64,000 nt of DNA from Lycocorax pyrrhopterus obiensis (GCA_014706295.1 JACSVZ010000001.1:85248237-85312236), one strand, 5' to 3'; counted from the stretch's first letter, positions 13,673 to 51,758 are shown. Numbers and translations are program-made. The notes: generated by a model from the sequence alone, not told the origin.

Positions 13673-15520
13673 AAGCTTGCCTGGAAGAGAATGAATGAAA
13701 GGCATGAGACCGGTTTACTTTCAACCCATATATATAAAAAGTATTTCAATGTCCCCGAATGATCCAGAAATATTGTGGTATGTATTAAAAAAAAACAAAC
13801 CAAATCAAACCAGACCATCTCTTAAGACCCTATGTCTTCAAGGTGTTCCAGAAATTTTTTCACAGTTATTATTGCAATCCTATGAGAACCCACATTTAGC
13901 AAAATCTTTGCATATATATTAAATTCAGTCTCCCAAGCACCCACCACGTGTTTTAAAAATACCATTAAATCACTACTTAAAACTGACTGCAGATTTTGAA
14001 AAAAATACTTTATTGTTCTCCTGTTTTGCTCTATACACTATATCAAGGGCCCTATTACTTCTTAGTTAATATGCATATGGTATTTATATAGCAGTATTAT
14101 ACTAATTAAACAAATAATGAACCATATTTTTTCATAATACCCCTCTAGGATGTAAGAAATGCTTCTCCTCTGACACTGTTGAGAAACTGAGGCAGAGAAA
14201 AGCATGGAGGCTTTCCAAAGAGAATCTCAGCAGAGCACAAATTGAAGCAAATTCCCCGAACTTTCAAGCTTGTGTTTAACCACACAACTAATTCTTTAAC
14301 TAGAAGCTTGATGAAATGTACTATGGCATTTGGAAACTGGGCTCCCCTGGTACACCAGCCTTTCATGTCTTCTAAGAAAGCAAAAAAAAAAAAAAAAAGC
14401 AAGTGGTTTAGACTAAAAAGTGTCTCGAGAGGGAAGCAGAGCTATCACCTGGTGAAGGAAGTTCCCCAGCATCTGGAAGATAGGAGAAGGCATAGACCTG
14501 CCAGGACACAGCAGTTTGTGAGGGAGATGAACTGATCGATTCTGGAGTGGGTGAGGAACCTTTCTGCGTGCTGGCCATGAAGCACAGGCTAGCTGAGGCT
14601 TCCACCTTCCTCGTGAGCTGGTGAAACGTGGTGGAGTTGAAGGTGCAGCTCAGCTGGACGTCTGGAGCATGTCGGCTGACAGCTGTAGGACGAAGGGGAG
14701 CTGTCTTCTCCCCAGTAGCTCAAGGGCACCCACCAGGAGAAGTTAAAAACTGCTGAAAACTTTGTGCCTGCCCTTCTTTCAACAAATCCGCAGAACAGTC
14801 ATGATTTAGTCTTTGTTACAAGACATCAGTCTAAAAAACATCCTGTCATATTTTAGAAACAAGCCTGTATATTTCCCCACAAACATTTCTATCAAAACCT
14901 CGATCTTACAGCACAGACCCAGGGAGGGCTTTTACCTGTAAACTACCACCTTTTGCTATATGTTGTGTAATGCTTCCTTGGAGCCTACAGTTCTGCAGAA
15001 GACAAACTGTTTGTTGCTAAAAACACTATAGTACACGCACCATTTGAAGTATATCTCTTCCTCTTTATCTCTGAAGTTCATGCGAGATTAAATTTTATAC
15101 ACAAGGCACGGCTCACTTCTGTCACTGCCCTCAAAGCTTTTTCGAGACTGGAATGTCTCCCTCAGGGAGAAAAGACTTTTTTTCTGCCTCTACAAGAACA
15201 GCAGATAAGATGCTGTGCCTGTGGGCACATTGCTTTTCCCCTTTGTTAGAAGTTCTTTCTTTTCTTGTTTTTTCTTTACTGTTCATAATTATTATGACTC
15301 TGGGACCTGTGGTTTGTGAATGAATAAATAAATAAAAAGCTGGCAACTGCAGTTATTTAATTTGTAGCTGCAGAAGGAGCTTGCCAGGGAGTACAGAAGT
15401 AGGAAGCAGAGAAGAGCCTGTCTTTCTTATCCGGAAACTTTATTTGCAGACTGAAGGACTTCTGAGGAGTAAGAGAACACAAAGAAGCCCCAGCAGACCC
15501 TTTGGGCACAAGAAAAGACG
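13673..15520. other. Intergenic upstream of EED, with A17 tract
   Basis: No exon is recognised. A run of 17 A residues lies at 14382-14398. Sequence becomes GC-rich and CpG-rich only after about 15530, where the EED promoter island begins. Confidence 0.55.
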
Positions 15521-15704
15521 GACAGAAGGGTCAGTAACACCCGTGGCGACAGGGGCTGTTCGTTCCTCCATCACACGCGTGCTCGGGCTACAGGCAGCGC
15601 CAGGGGAGTGCCGCCACGCTGCCGTGCTGCGAACACGCGGGCTAACTCTCGGCTGAGCCCCGCAAGCCGAGAGGGGCTCCCGCCGCCCGCTGAGCCCGTG
15701 AGGC

Positions 15705-15736
15705 GGCGGGAAGGGCGCTTTTCCAGCGGCGGGAAA
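15705..15736 (+). promoter_or_regulatory. Two E2F-type sites in EED promoter
   Basis: GGCGGGAA lies at 15705-15712 and GGCGGGAAA at 15728-15736. They sit inside two near-identical units (GCGGCGGGAA followed by RGGCGCT) spaced about 24 bases apart, some 120-150 bases before the start codon. Known: EED and EZH2 expression is driven by E2F in mammalian cells. Inferred: these sites could carry that control in this bird. Confidence 0.55.
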
Positions 15737-15857
15737 GGCGCTCCTCCGCCGGCGCACCGGCTCCGGCCCGGGCAACGCGGCCGCTTTACGGCACAGCCGT
15801 TCCGGCCTCCCCGTCCGCGCTTTGCGGCTGCGTGGCGGTGGGTGGGGGGCGGGGAAG

Positions 15858-32982
<17,125 letters not shown>

Positions 32983-33182
32983 AGTACTTTTTTCTTGATT
33001 CATAGTAGAAAATATATTTTCAAATTATAATATAGTCTGTTAACTTGCTAGTACAGTAGATGCATTTAGTGTAGACTTTCTCGAAGGTTCGGCAGGCTGG
33101 AGCTGGACTTAGTGATGTTTACATTCTGTGTATTGTTCTGCTTGAAATTGCTGCTTTTAATAAAAAGAAATATTTTTGTAAA
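32983..33182 (+). other. EED: EED 3' untranslated region
   Basis: The first canonical poly(A) signal after the stop codon is AATAAA at 33159-33164, followed by a T-rich and then GT-containing stretch. This would give a short 3' UTR of about 200 bases. Further signals downstream (for instance near 33760) could allow longer forms. The end point is inferred. Confidence 0.6.
33159..33164 (+). terminator. EED: EED poly(A) signal AATAAA
   Basis: A perfect hexamer 177 bases after the TAA stop. Cleavage is expected 10-30 bases further on. Confidence 0.65.
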
Positions 33183-36100
33183 GTTTTCTGAATTGTCCAT
33201 ATTAATTATTTCCCACAAGGTGTTTTTACTTATGGTCTAGGAAATTTCTTTGAGTAGAGCTATCATGTGAATGTACAACATCTTGCTAGAAATTTGGCAT
33301 ATTTATGCTTGTATTTTGTGCCTTCTGTAACTGAAAACCTGATGAAGCTATTATTCAGGAGCAACACAAAGGAAATGCTACTCTTAAGAATATAATATAA
33401 ATAATCATTAAACAATGTCTAAAAATATTTTGAACTCATTCCTTAAATTAGTTGCAGATTGAAATTGATTTCATTTTTAGTAATCTCAAATTGGAATTTG
33501 CTTCTCACCGTGTCTGTTAATGACTATGGGGGAAAAAAACATTACTGGCTTTGTTTTGTGGGTCACATTGTTCAGTCGTTTGAATTCTGACTGTCAAGTT
33601 ACTGTGTTTATCTAAAAGTTAGTTATTAGAAATATATTTTAATTGCCTCTATTGTCAGTATTCCCAAATAGCCTCCTCAATGTTTTTACTTGCCTTAGGA
33701 ATAATGGATTCTTAAATCAATGCTATTTCATGTAGGTTTAAAATGTGTACAGTTAATAAAAATGAAAGGGGAAAAATGGATAAGATGGCAGAAATTATTA
33801 GCAGTGATAATCTGTGTTCAAAACCTTTGTGTGTGTCTTGTCAGCAGATAGCAGAAATGCTCATGTCTGTGTTAGGAAAGTGGTCCAGGACATTGCTCAG
33901 TAGCTGTGTGTACTTGAGTGAGGAAGAAAGTAAATAACATTTATTGAGACTGAACCGTTTACATACTTTTTCCCTACTGTGCCCTTATCCTTCAACATAA
34001 CATGTTACTTGAGAAGAATGTATTTAGTTATGATGTAAATACAAGTACACTGTCATTGTCAATATAATGGTGCCTTTCTGATCAGTAGATTAAGTAGTCC
34101 TGTCTGCTCTGACTTCTTAAGTGCATATCTGACTTTTTATCTTTCAGGCTATTGCTTTTTTCTGTTTATTACAGTTTGGGAAGCTTGTAAATGCTCTGGG
34201 TAGATAAACTACCTGTTCAGTTGGAAGTAATATGACTAAACCAGTTTTGATTTGTGTCCTTGGGAACCTGAAAAAAACAAAGGCCAGAACTGACAAGTAG
34301 TTTACAAATTTTAGTCTGTAATATATGATTGTTTTCCGTTTTTTTTCCTCTTTTAAATCCTTGTCCTTACTACTGGGGAGGTGCAGTAGTACCACAGGTC
34401 TGTCCAAAACTACTGTGTAATCGAGCTGGAATTTGGACCTTGTTTTTCTTGCACAAGCCAAATGGCCAGTACGGTCTTTCTTTCTTGGTCAAGGGGCCAT
34501 GATCAGGAAGCCAAGTGTAAAACCACAGAGTTTGGCAGAGCCATGTAGAAGCCTGAGTGCTGGAGGGAGGAAACTGAAATTTCCTGTGGAGTTGAACACA
34601 GATCCGCTGAAGAGGGAGACAGGTGAGACTGGCACTTGGGGAAAGTATTTAACTTCCTGCATCTACAGAACTGCTGGCATAGTATGAGCCAGCGTTTATG
34701 CAACAGCAATGGCCTGTAGACCTCATAGCTCATTCTATGGAAAATATGTAGGGTTGGCAGAGTCTGAAAAATTATGGGGCTGGGGCGTGGTTGGGAGAGC
34801 ATGCCAGAAAGGCAGTGGGAGTGCTCAGGCTTCCTGCAGCCTCAAGGAAAGAGCTTTGATTGAATTAGCTATACTAAGAACACTTGGGTTGGAGGCTGGT
34901 GCCATTTAGCCTTTGCAAATGCTTTACAGTAGCATGTCATTGATCTGGGTGTTCTGTGTTTTCCCATGGTTGGAGTTGAGAGTAAAGTGGGATACAAAAG
35001 CAGTAGGGATTTCTCAGCCACGGTTGTTTTGGTACATAAGTGGTACGTTCTGACAAATGAGCTGCTCTGTTTGAGAGGAAGGAAAGGAAGGGTGATGCTT
35101 GACTGGAAAGAGGCCTAACACAGGGTCAGCTTTAACTTCTGTTTTAACTTATGAATGTGCTGGAGACTGTCCTCTTAAAATGCAGATAAATGTTCTAGCA
35201 GCTTTGCCCTGAGAAACCTGGATGGAGCTGAGATCGGATTAGAAGTGTTAATGAAGGGAAGAACTTGACTAAGCAGAGCTGTAACAAGCCATGGGAAGAA
35301 AAAATTCTCCTTTACAACAGTCAGCCCCATCTGCTTTGTAGAATTAATAATATCTTGAAGATACATAACAGGGGGAAAAAGTCTCTTTGTCAACAAGCAG
35401 ACTGATAAAGCTCAAGTGGATATAAAAATAGTGTATTTATTTCATTAGGGTGTTTTCTTCCTACAGCTGCCTAGTTCTAGACTTAAAGGAGAAAGAATAA
35501 AATTATTGTGTGTCTTCTAGAAGATACAGAGCTAGTAGAGGTATAATCATTGCAAAAGAATTTAAAGAAGAGTTTATTATTTTCCAAAACCTTTTCACCT
35601 TTTAACCTTTTAATATATACTTTTGTGAAACACACCTTGAGAGCTCCAGTGCCTAAATTCTTCAACAGTAGAAGTGTGGTTTAATCCTAGTATTGGAGAA
35701 ACCTACCGAAAACAGCCTGAAAGAACATGTGTTCTTCCCCATGGTCTTCAGGCCACCTTTAGGTCTGTTCTTTGACAAATTCTGTAATTGACTCCTTCTG
35801 TTCCCCATCTCATGACAGGTGAGGGACAGGTAAAGTCAGGCTGATGAGTAAGTGCAGTACAGTCAGGTAACTGTTTCAGAGGCTGCAAGTGCTGTTACAG
35901 AGGTGTGTTGTTTATGAACTCTGCGTGAAGAGCATAATAAAATTTGAAGGTTGCTGATTTGCTCAGCTATTGCACACTGAGTATCGCCCTGAAGAGATCC
36001 TTCTTTTATCCCTCTGAAAAAAAAAAAAAAAAAAAAGCTGAAGAGTAGAGGTACCTGGAGACCCTTGTCTTATTCTACCAACTTTCAGAAACTTAGAAAT

Positions 36101-36960
36101 TGCAGAAATGGTAGGCTTGGACTAAAGTTCTAACTTTTAGGCAGAGACTTTGCGCAGAGGCAGCAAGAAGGTTTGTACCAGGGCTGGAAGTAGAAATAGA
36201 AAACAGGTTCCTGATTGTTAAATTAATGGTTCACTTAAAAGGTCTCTGTTCTCCAAGTATGGTCCTGTTTCCTGGGATGATGCTCCATCTGGTGGTGAAT
36301 GAATAAAGAATGTTACCACAATGCAAAAGCCTCTTCTTGAGGCTTTTAATGTTAAGCCAAAGAATATTATGCAAATACAGATTGAATTTGCCCTTCCTAG
36401 TATATAGGTAGGAGTGCTTGTTTTCTTTGGTGCATTTCATGCTCATGTTTCACCACTGATTGTATTGGGGAACTCTGGTTCCATGGCTAAAAGTCAAGGA
36501 ATTAACTTTCTCTACAAGTGCTACAGATAAGTTTAGGTTCACCTGAGAATGCTTTGCTGTTACCATGAGCTGTGTCAGAAGAATATTTGCAATAAAGAAA
36601 TAAAGCAGCTTTTTAAAAACAAATTAAAACATCCCCTGCATAATTAGAATTTTGACTACTTGCCGTGAATTTTGTATCTATTTCTGTATAAGCCAGCAGC
36701 AGTACATGCACTTTGTTGCTTGCTGTATTTTTGATTTTTTCTCTGGGCATGGTGATGAGGTGAGGGCAGACCTAGAAACAGGTAGGGCCCTTACGAAAAG
36801 AATCTCCACTCTAACTAACAATTCCTGTTGGCTTGGAAAGGAGAACGATTGGGAAAATGTCCCAAAATGGAGGGAAATCTATCTACCCCATTGTGGTTAT
36901 GAGTCTGGCATGGAAGGGTATGTTTAGCCTCAAAGCCTAATGATCAGTAGACAGGGGTCT

Positions 36961-37042
36961 TTTTGTTTTGGTTTGGTTTTTTGGGGGTTTTGTTTGTTTG
37001 TTTGTTGGGGGGTGTTTTTTTGTTTTGTTTTGTTTTGTTTTT
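36961..37042. repeat. (TTTG)n/(TTTTG)n simple repeat
   Basis: About 82 bases contain only T and G, mostly TTTG and TTTTG units with two G runs. A guanine-rich single strand could form here, but the G runs are too few and too spread for a standard quadruplex call. Confidence 0.85.
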
Positions 37043-37227
37043 AACAGGTTTTCTTTACAACCTGAACTCGCTAGTAGCTAGAAACTGGGAAGGGGAAAAA
37101 TACTCTAAATGTAGAAGGATCATTACAAAATAATTTATATTACATCGAGGTTGTTAGTATTACAGGCATTACATCTCTGGACATACCTGGGGAAATGGAT
37201 TTTAGAATTTTGTGTGGGGGGAAAAAT

Positions 37228-37258
37228 TATATATATATATATATATGTATGTATATGT
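37228..37258. repeat. (TA)n microsatellite
   Basis: A run of TA dinucleotides passes into GTATGTATATG. It is likely to be length-polymorphic. Confidence 0.85.
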
Positions 37259-39017
37259 TAAAGGCAAAATAGATGAATATATGTATTGGATCTTTGTTTC
37301 TCCTCAGATTTACTACTGAACTGTTTCTACATAATCCTGTTGTCCCATTTTAGAACCACGGTGTTGAGCTAAAAAGTATTGTTGGGGGACAGGTTAGAAA
37401 ACCCCAGTTTCTTACATTAAATTTCCTTAGACAAACTGAATGCCTGTTTCCTCAAGCATTCCAGCTAGTGATCATATGATAGGATCTCACACAGCTAGTG
37501 AAAATCAGCACTGAAAATACTGATACTCAAGGGGGATAGAGTCTTCCCTCCATGGGTTTCTGATCTGTAAGCTCAGTCACAGCAGGAAAGAAAAGTAATT
37601 TACAGTGATGCTCTCAAGCACGTGCCACATTCAGTGAGCTCAGAGACAACACCTGCTGAACCCACAGTGGCTACAGCACTGGGAGAAGTTCTTAGTCCAC
37701 ACTACTGCGTTAGTCAAACCCCATACAATTACATATTTTCATTTACAGCCTTAATGACGAGCTGGGGCAAGAGCAGCCACAACGTTCATGCTGGACTTAC
37801 TGATCCCACCCACAGGGTATAGTCCGGTGTGTCTGCCTTCCTGAAGTCCAAACAACAATCCCACCAGCATCTGGAATAACCGGAATGCAGGTTTGGTCAG
37901 AACAGAAGTAGCTTGTTGTAACTAGAGAAGACTGAGCAGCAGAGAGACAGCCTCTGCCCTAACAGGGCCCTTGGGTTTAAATACCTTTAGTTATATGACT
38001 CGCTCCTCACCAAACTGTGCCAGATAGTGAGGGCCATAGAAAGTTGCAACAAGGAGCGGTGACATGAGGATTATTTCACAGAGGGCAGCTCTGGCCAGTC
38101 AGATGAGGAAGCTATAGATAGTACCTCTTTTTTTACAAATAAATCACTCCTTTGTTAATTTAATTGTTCTGCTGCAGTGAGGCTGTTAGGTCATGCAGAC
38201 ACATATTCCCTAACCCTGACACCTTGCAAAGGCCGATGAAGTGTTAATTACTTACTTGCACACTAGGCAGATGCTTCCTTAGAAGTGTGAGAAGCTGAGT
38301 AATGACCACTCCCAACCTCCATTTGGTCCCTGTGTCTCTTCTGATGCACTTGTATCGCCAACTATGTGAGGCATCTGCCATCTGTGTGACAAAATACCAT
38401 ATCCTACAGCAGAATTTGACAGGTCACACAGAATCATCCTAATGACTCATTCTGATGAGGGAGTTCAGCCTGGGTCTCTGCTGACTTCCCTCATTGCTGC
38501 TTCTCCGCTAACATTTGGCCTACAACTATGTCTTTAAGAAAATTAAGCCTTTAGTCGAGCAGGAGACTCAAGTTTTTCAGGGCTTGGGTCTGTTCCGTGG
38601 CTTCTAGGAAATAACCCTGAGCTTTGTTCCATAAATTATCTGGGGGAGAATTAGTTTTACTTTTCAAAAGCTGTTCTTATGGCTTTCCTGGATTTCATCA
38701 GTCTGTTTTCCTCCTGGGCCCTAGGTTGAACTCATACCTTTTATTCCTTGAGTCCCTCTGCTTTTATGCAAGGGAAGAGTCCATTTTAAGCTGAGGCGGA
38801 AATGACACAGGGTGTCACTGAGCAGGCTCAAAGGACTGAGTTTCCATTCTTAGGACAAGTGTACCTAAGGCTGACTTGATAAAGGACTCCTTAAAGGCTT
38901 CATTCCCCAGTCAATGAAACCAATATAAACTTATGCCAGTGGTCTGGGAACAAGTCTTAGTCCTTAGTTACAGAAAGTAACTTACAAAAGCAAGTTCTGT
39001 TGTTCAAAATAGTATTT

Positions 39018-39022
39018 CTGAT
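39018..39022. repeat. Target-site duplication CTGAT, left copy
   Basis: It is identical to 40139-40143 on the other side of the LTR and abuts the terminal TG. Confidence 0.85.
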
Positions 39023-40138
39023 TGTCTTGGTTTGAAAGACAGATGTCTGCCAAGGAAGGCAGGAGCCTCCCTCAGTGTAACCCCCTTCCCTCCGAATTAT
39101 TATAATTTTGAAATTACGGGGCTTTCAGGCAAAGATATGAGGGGCAGGAATAACAGTTCTTTACTAATATATATATATATATATGACAAGGCAAACAACA
39201 GCAACAACTCTGGCCGTAACAGCAAACAGAACCACAGACCCAGTGCCAGCCTCTCCCGGCTGTCGGGCCCTTTCCCCGTCGGTGCAGTTCCGCTCACAGC
39301 CGGCAGGGGCGCTGGCAGCCCCCGGTGAGCAGGGCGGGTGCGATGGTTCCCCCGCGGCTGCAGGGGGCGCTCCGGAGCGAGCTCGGGGAGCACGCGGTGA
39401 GGGCGGCTCGGGGTCCCGGGAAAGGGATGGAGGAAAAAGCTTCACAAACCCCCTGGGCAGCTGGTCCCAGTGCCCGAGCAGGACCCTCAGGAACAGCAGG
39501 CTGGAACAGCAGGGATGAGCACAGATCCCGGGTGGCAGATGAGATGTATCAAACTCCGGAGCTGCAGGGGGAGCCTCGGGAGGTCTTGGCAAGTAGGGCG
39601 TGCGGAGCTGCAGCGTAGCAAAGGCTCAAAGCAACAACAGGGGCAGGGTGGCCGCAGCCCAGCTCCCAGCAGGGCAGGAAAAGGTGGGCTTGGGATCCCG
39701 AGGTTTTCCCTGAGGTACCCAAGCAGATGGTGAAAAGGTCCCTCTTTTAGTAAGGTGGGGTGTTAGGGTCCCAGTGTAACAGCTGCTCTAGTGAGCAAGC
39801 TCTACTGATGGTAGAAGGAAGGCAGCAGAAAGCAGAAGCCTGCAGCAGTGATGAACTCTGTCCAAAACAACGGCAGCCCTCCTCTCCCTCCGAACACTGG
39901 GAGAACAAGAGAGCTAGGGGCTGTGCCCAACCCCTTTTTCCCAGTTCAAATCTTGTGGCATTCCCCGCCCTACAGGAGAAAATCCCAGGTGAAAGAGAGT
40001 AGCCAGTTGGACCCCTCCCCCTGTAACCAGGTCTTTTGTCTCTCTTCAGTAGCAGTAATTTGTCCCCCTGGCAATATGTATGGGGAAAATTCTTTAAGAG
40101 AAAAAGAAAACAAAAGGAGAACTCCTAAAACCCCAACA
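39023..40138 (-). mobile_element. Solo LTR of an endogenous retrovirus, 1,116 bp, with 5-bp target-site duplication
   Basis: The element begins TGTCTTGG and ends CCCCAACA, so it has the TG...CA termini of an LTR. It is flanked by a perfect CTGAT duplication (39018-39022 and 40139-40143). A 5-bp duplication is typical of ERVL-type integrases. The left end resembles, from memory, an LTR family abundant in songbirds. The orientation is put on the minus strand because an AATAAA-like hexamer (AGTAAA on that strand, near 39155-39160) precedes that end in the right place. The interior at 39230-39640 is CpG-rich and gives open frames on both strands. No internal retroviral genes are present, so it is a recombination-derived solo LTR. 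Confidence 0.85.
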
Positions 40139-40143
40139 CTGAT
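40139..40143. repeat. Target-site duplication CTGAT, right copy
   Basis: It abuts the terminal CA of the LTR and is identical to the left copy. Confidence 0.85.
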
Positions 40144-40850
40144 CAAGCTAATCTAGTAAACAGAAGGGCCAGGTGGAGCTCACCTATGAGATACCTGGGC
40201 ACATGTGGCTGAAGCCATCGCACTAGCAGAAACTGCACTTGTCATGAGAACCACTCAGACCACCCCAAAATCCTATGACTTTATGAGCAAATGGGACAAG
40301 CCTTTGGGGCCAGTAACCTAGACAGCATTATCAGACACCCCACATCTGCTTCTAAGAGAAAAAAGATTTTACTGTCTTATTACTGGGAATAATTCTTCTA
40401 TCACAGCCAAAGTTCCCAAAGATTCCTCTTCATTACACTTTCATACAGGAAAAGTTAAAGACAGGTACTCCTCCAAGATTAAGCTCAATAGTGTCTTACT
40501 GCCAAAGAAGGAAATACTGCTGTACTATTTATATGAGCTGGGGACAGGAATATTGGTTGTCCACAAAGAGAAAAAACTTACAGGGCAAGTACCAGCAGGA
40601 AAACCATCAGCATATTCACAGCTGCCTGACCACCCTTCAAATGAAGTAAAGAAAGAAAAATTGTATTTGTTTTGTGTACAACACTCCAAAGCACCACACA
40701 AGTATGACACAGTGCTGCCATTTTTCATCTTGTAATTTTTTCCACCTTAAATGCAGTTTCAAAAAAGTATTTCTACATGGAACACAGATTTCTTGTTGCG
40801 GCCAAGCACTTCTATTAAATAAGCCAACGTGCAGACAAGTTGTTTCCATT
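40144..40850. other. Intergenic, possible distal HIKESHI 3' UTR
   Basis: No coding exon is seen. If HIKESHI uses a poly(A) site beyond the nearest candidate, this would be its extended 3' UTR on the minus strand. Nothing else is recognised. Confidence 0.45.
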
Positions 40851-41022
40851 GGTTTTAATTTTAAATATTGTTCAAGAATAATATAAAAGTTACTAGTTTG
40901 TCTATTTAGACTAATCGTTGGTTGAGTTCCCCCCCCTCCCCCCCCAGAAATCTTCAGCAGAATTACGTGATGCATCTTTCAGGTAACACTTTAGAAAGAA
41001 CTCCAAATGACAGAATTTAAGC
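40851..41022 (-). other. HIKESHI: HIKESHI 3' untranslated region (minimum)
   Basis: Downstream of the stop codon on the minus strand, the nearest signal-like hexamer is ATTAAA at 40854-40859; no canonical AATAAA is seen in this segment. A C-rich run (G-rich on the transcript) lies at 40929-40945. The true 3' end is uncertain. Confidence 0.4.
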
Positions 41023-50340
<9,318 letters not shown>

Positions 50341-50345
<5 letters not shown>

Positions 50346-50353
50346 GGCGGCGG
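50341..50353 (+). promoter_or_regulatory. YY1-type motif over the HIKESHI start codon
   Basis: AACATGGCGGCGG fits the YY1 core AANATGGCGGC. It overlaps the HIKESHI initiation codon, read on the opposite strand, a position commonly seen for YY1 near the start of housekeeping genes. Confidence 0.5.
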
Positions 50354-50474
50354 CCAGCGAACCCCCTCAGACGCCTCGCTACTCCCGAGCCTCCATGAGC
50401 GCCGTCCCCGGAAAGTCAACACGCCCCCGCTCACCCCGGCGCCGCCGAGTCACTTCCGCGGCGCCCCCATATGG

Positions 50475-50493
50475 ACTACAACTCCCGCAGTGC
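50475..50493 (+). promoter_or_regulatory. ZNF143-type motif 1
   Basis: ACTACAACTCCCGCAGTGC closely fits the ACTACAAYTCCCAGMATGC consensus bound by ZNF143 with THAP11/HCFC1. It lies about 130-150 bases upstream of the HIKESHI ATG. Confidence 0.65.
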
Positions 50494-50536
50494 AACGCGC
50501 AGCCGCGCACAGGCAGTGTGGGCGGGCCGGGCCGGA

Positions 50537-50555
50537 GCATGACGGGAGCTGTAGT
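50537..50555 (-). promoter_or_regulatory. ZNF143-type motif 2, inverted
   Basis: On the minus strand it reads ACTACAGCTCCCGTCATGC, the same consensus in opposite orientation to the other copy, 43 bases apart. Confidence 0.65.
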
Positions 50556-50660
50556 TCTTTCGCGTCTCCGCGCCAGTGCGCGTGATGGACGGCGAGAGGC
50601 GGCACGGCCCGGCACAGCCCCCGGGGGCTGTGGGCAGGAGTGTTCCCAGCGGAGGTTCCG

Positions 50661-51134
50661 CAGAGTCTTTTGCGCTTCTGTTTTAGCTAGACTGAATTAC
50701 AATAGATCCGTGATAATGCCGTCTAGACATGGCGTGAAATCAAGCAGATAACACAGGAAGAAAATTAACAGGGAGATAAAGAGAAGCAGATCATCTGGTA
50801 GATCTCCATAAATTATGATAAATGTTCCCCTCCGCTCAAGACACAAAGATTGTTTTTCAGTCTCTGTTTACAGGGCAGTTCTCTTGCAAGTTAGTGCAGT
50901 ATAAGCTGCACCCGTGTTCTTTTGGCTGAGGGAAACTTATGCTTTATTGCTTGTGGTCTCTTGGGTGTCAGAGCACAGGCTGGCTGGGCTGGATGGAAAC
51001 AAATCATTCCTTGCTTTGACTGGGAACAGTGTTCTGCACTTTCTGTAGAAGCCATTCTTTTAAATCTTGTTCTGTTGTGTTTTTTGGTGTTTACACAGGT
51101 ATTTTAATTCATGCTTCAATCTGAATCATACCCA
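50661..51134. other. Spacer upstream of HIKESHI promoter
   Basis: AT-rich sequence between the CpG island and the second LTR-like element. No exon or repeat is recognised. Confidence 0.5.
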
Positions 51135-51758
51135 TGTGAAAAATGAGTGGATGATAAATGTTGGCTTTTGTATATAATAGGATAACATTTACAGGTAATA
51201 ATGTACTAGGTAGAAATAGTGTTAAGGTAAAATATAGTAGAAACAAGGTTAGAGTGAATTGTAACTTCGAAATAGTTGTAATAAACTGAGAAACGTAATA
51301 GTGAATACATAGTGATAAATGTCCTTTAAGCTGATAAACCACAGAGCCGGTGATCAAGACATCTTAAAGAAACAAAGAAGATAAACTGCATACATCCCAG
51401 GAAGTCTATTATCTCACTAAAAGCTCACACCTCCCAAAGAAACTGTCGAATAAACTGAGTTACAACTGAGAAGGGGATTCCTGCCTTCAATCCTTCAAGA
51501 TCCAGAGGACCGGAGAGGCGTCTAGCTGGCGGGAGAGGGGGTGCAAAGAGGTTGGGAAGTAGAAGTGAAGTGTAAATTATCTTCTAAGCTTAATGAATGT
51601 GTAACAGTTTGAGAGGATACTTCAGCTCACAAAAAAGTGAATAAGATTGCACCTCTGGTTGATTGCTAAGCACCCAGCGCTGTATTTGCCTTTGTTCTAC
51701 TAATAAATGTTCAATACTTTGTTGCTAAATGTTTTAGCTTGTTAATTCATTTACTTCA
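51135..51758 (+). mobile_element. Probable solo LTR of an avian endogenous retrovirus
   Basis: The stretch starts TGTGAAAAATGAG, followed by 'taggtagaaatagtgttaaggta' and similar AT-rich words. In the last part it has 'taatgaatgtgtaacagttt' and AATAAA at 51702-51707, and it ends near TTACTTCA. This order is like LTRs of avian endogenous retroviruses as I remember them. The flanks give only a weak duplication (CCCA before, CCCG after), so the ends are tentative. No internal retroviral genes are seen. Confidence 0.5.

Larger units (their letters stand above)
33183..39017. other. Intergenic between EED and HIKESHI 3' ends
   Basis: No coding exon is recognised. Simple sequence includes A20 at 36017-36036, a G/T tract of TTTG and TTTTG units at 36961-37042, and (TA)n at 37228-37258. 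The two genes point toward this stretch, so longer 3' UTRs could enter it from both sides. Confidence 0.6.

Noticed and set aside
1..15500. PICALM exons expected upstream by mammalian gene order
   Set aside because: No recognisable exon of that family was seen; the gene is probably outside the window.
36961..37042. G/T tract as a G-quadruplex
   Set aside because: Only two G runs of five or more; spacing does not meet the usual four-run pattern.
39032..40156. Several 80-142 codon frames on both strands at 39-40 kb
   Set aside because: All lie within the solo LTR and none resembles a retroviral or host protein.
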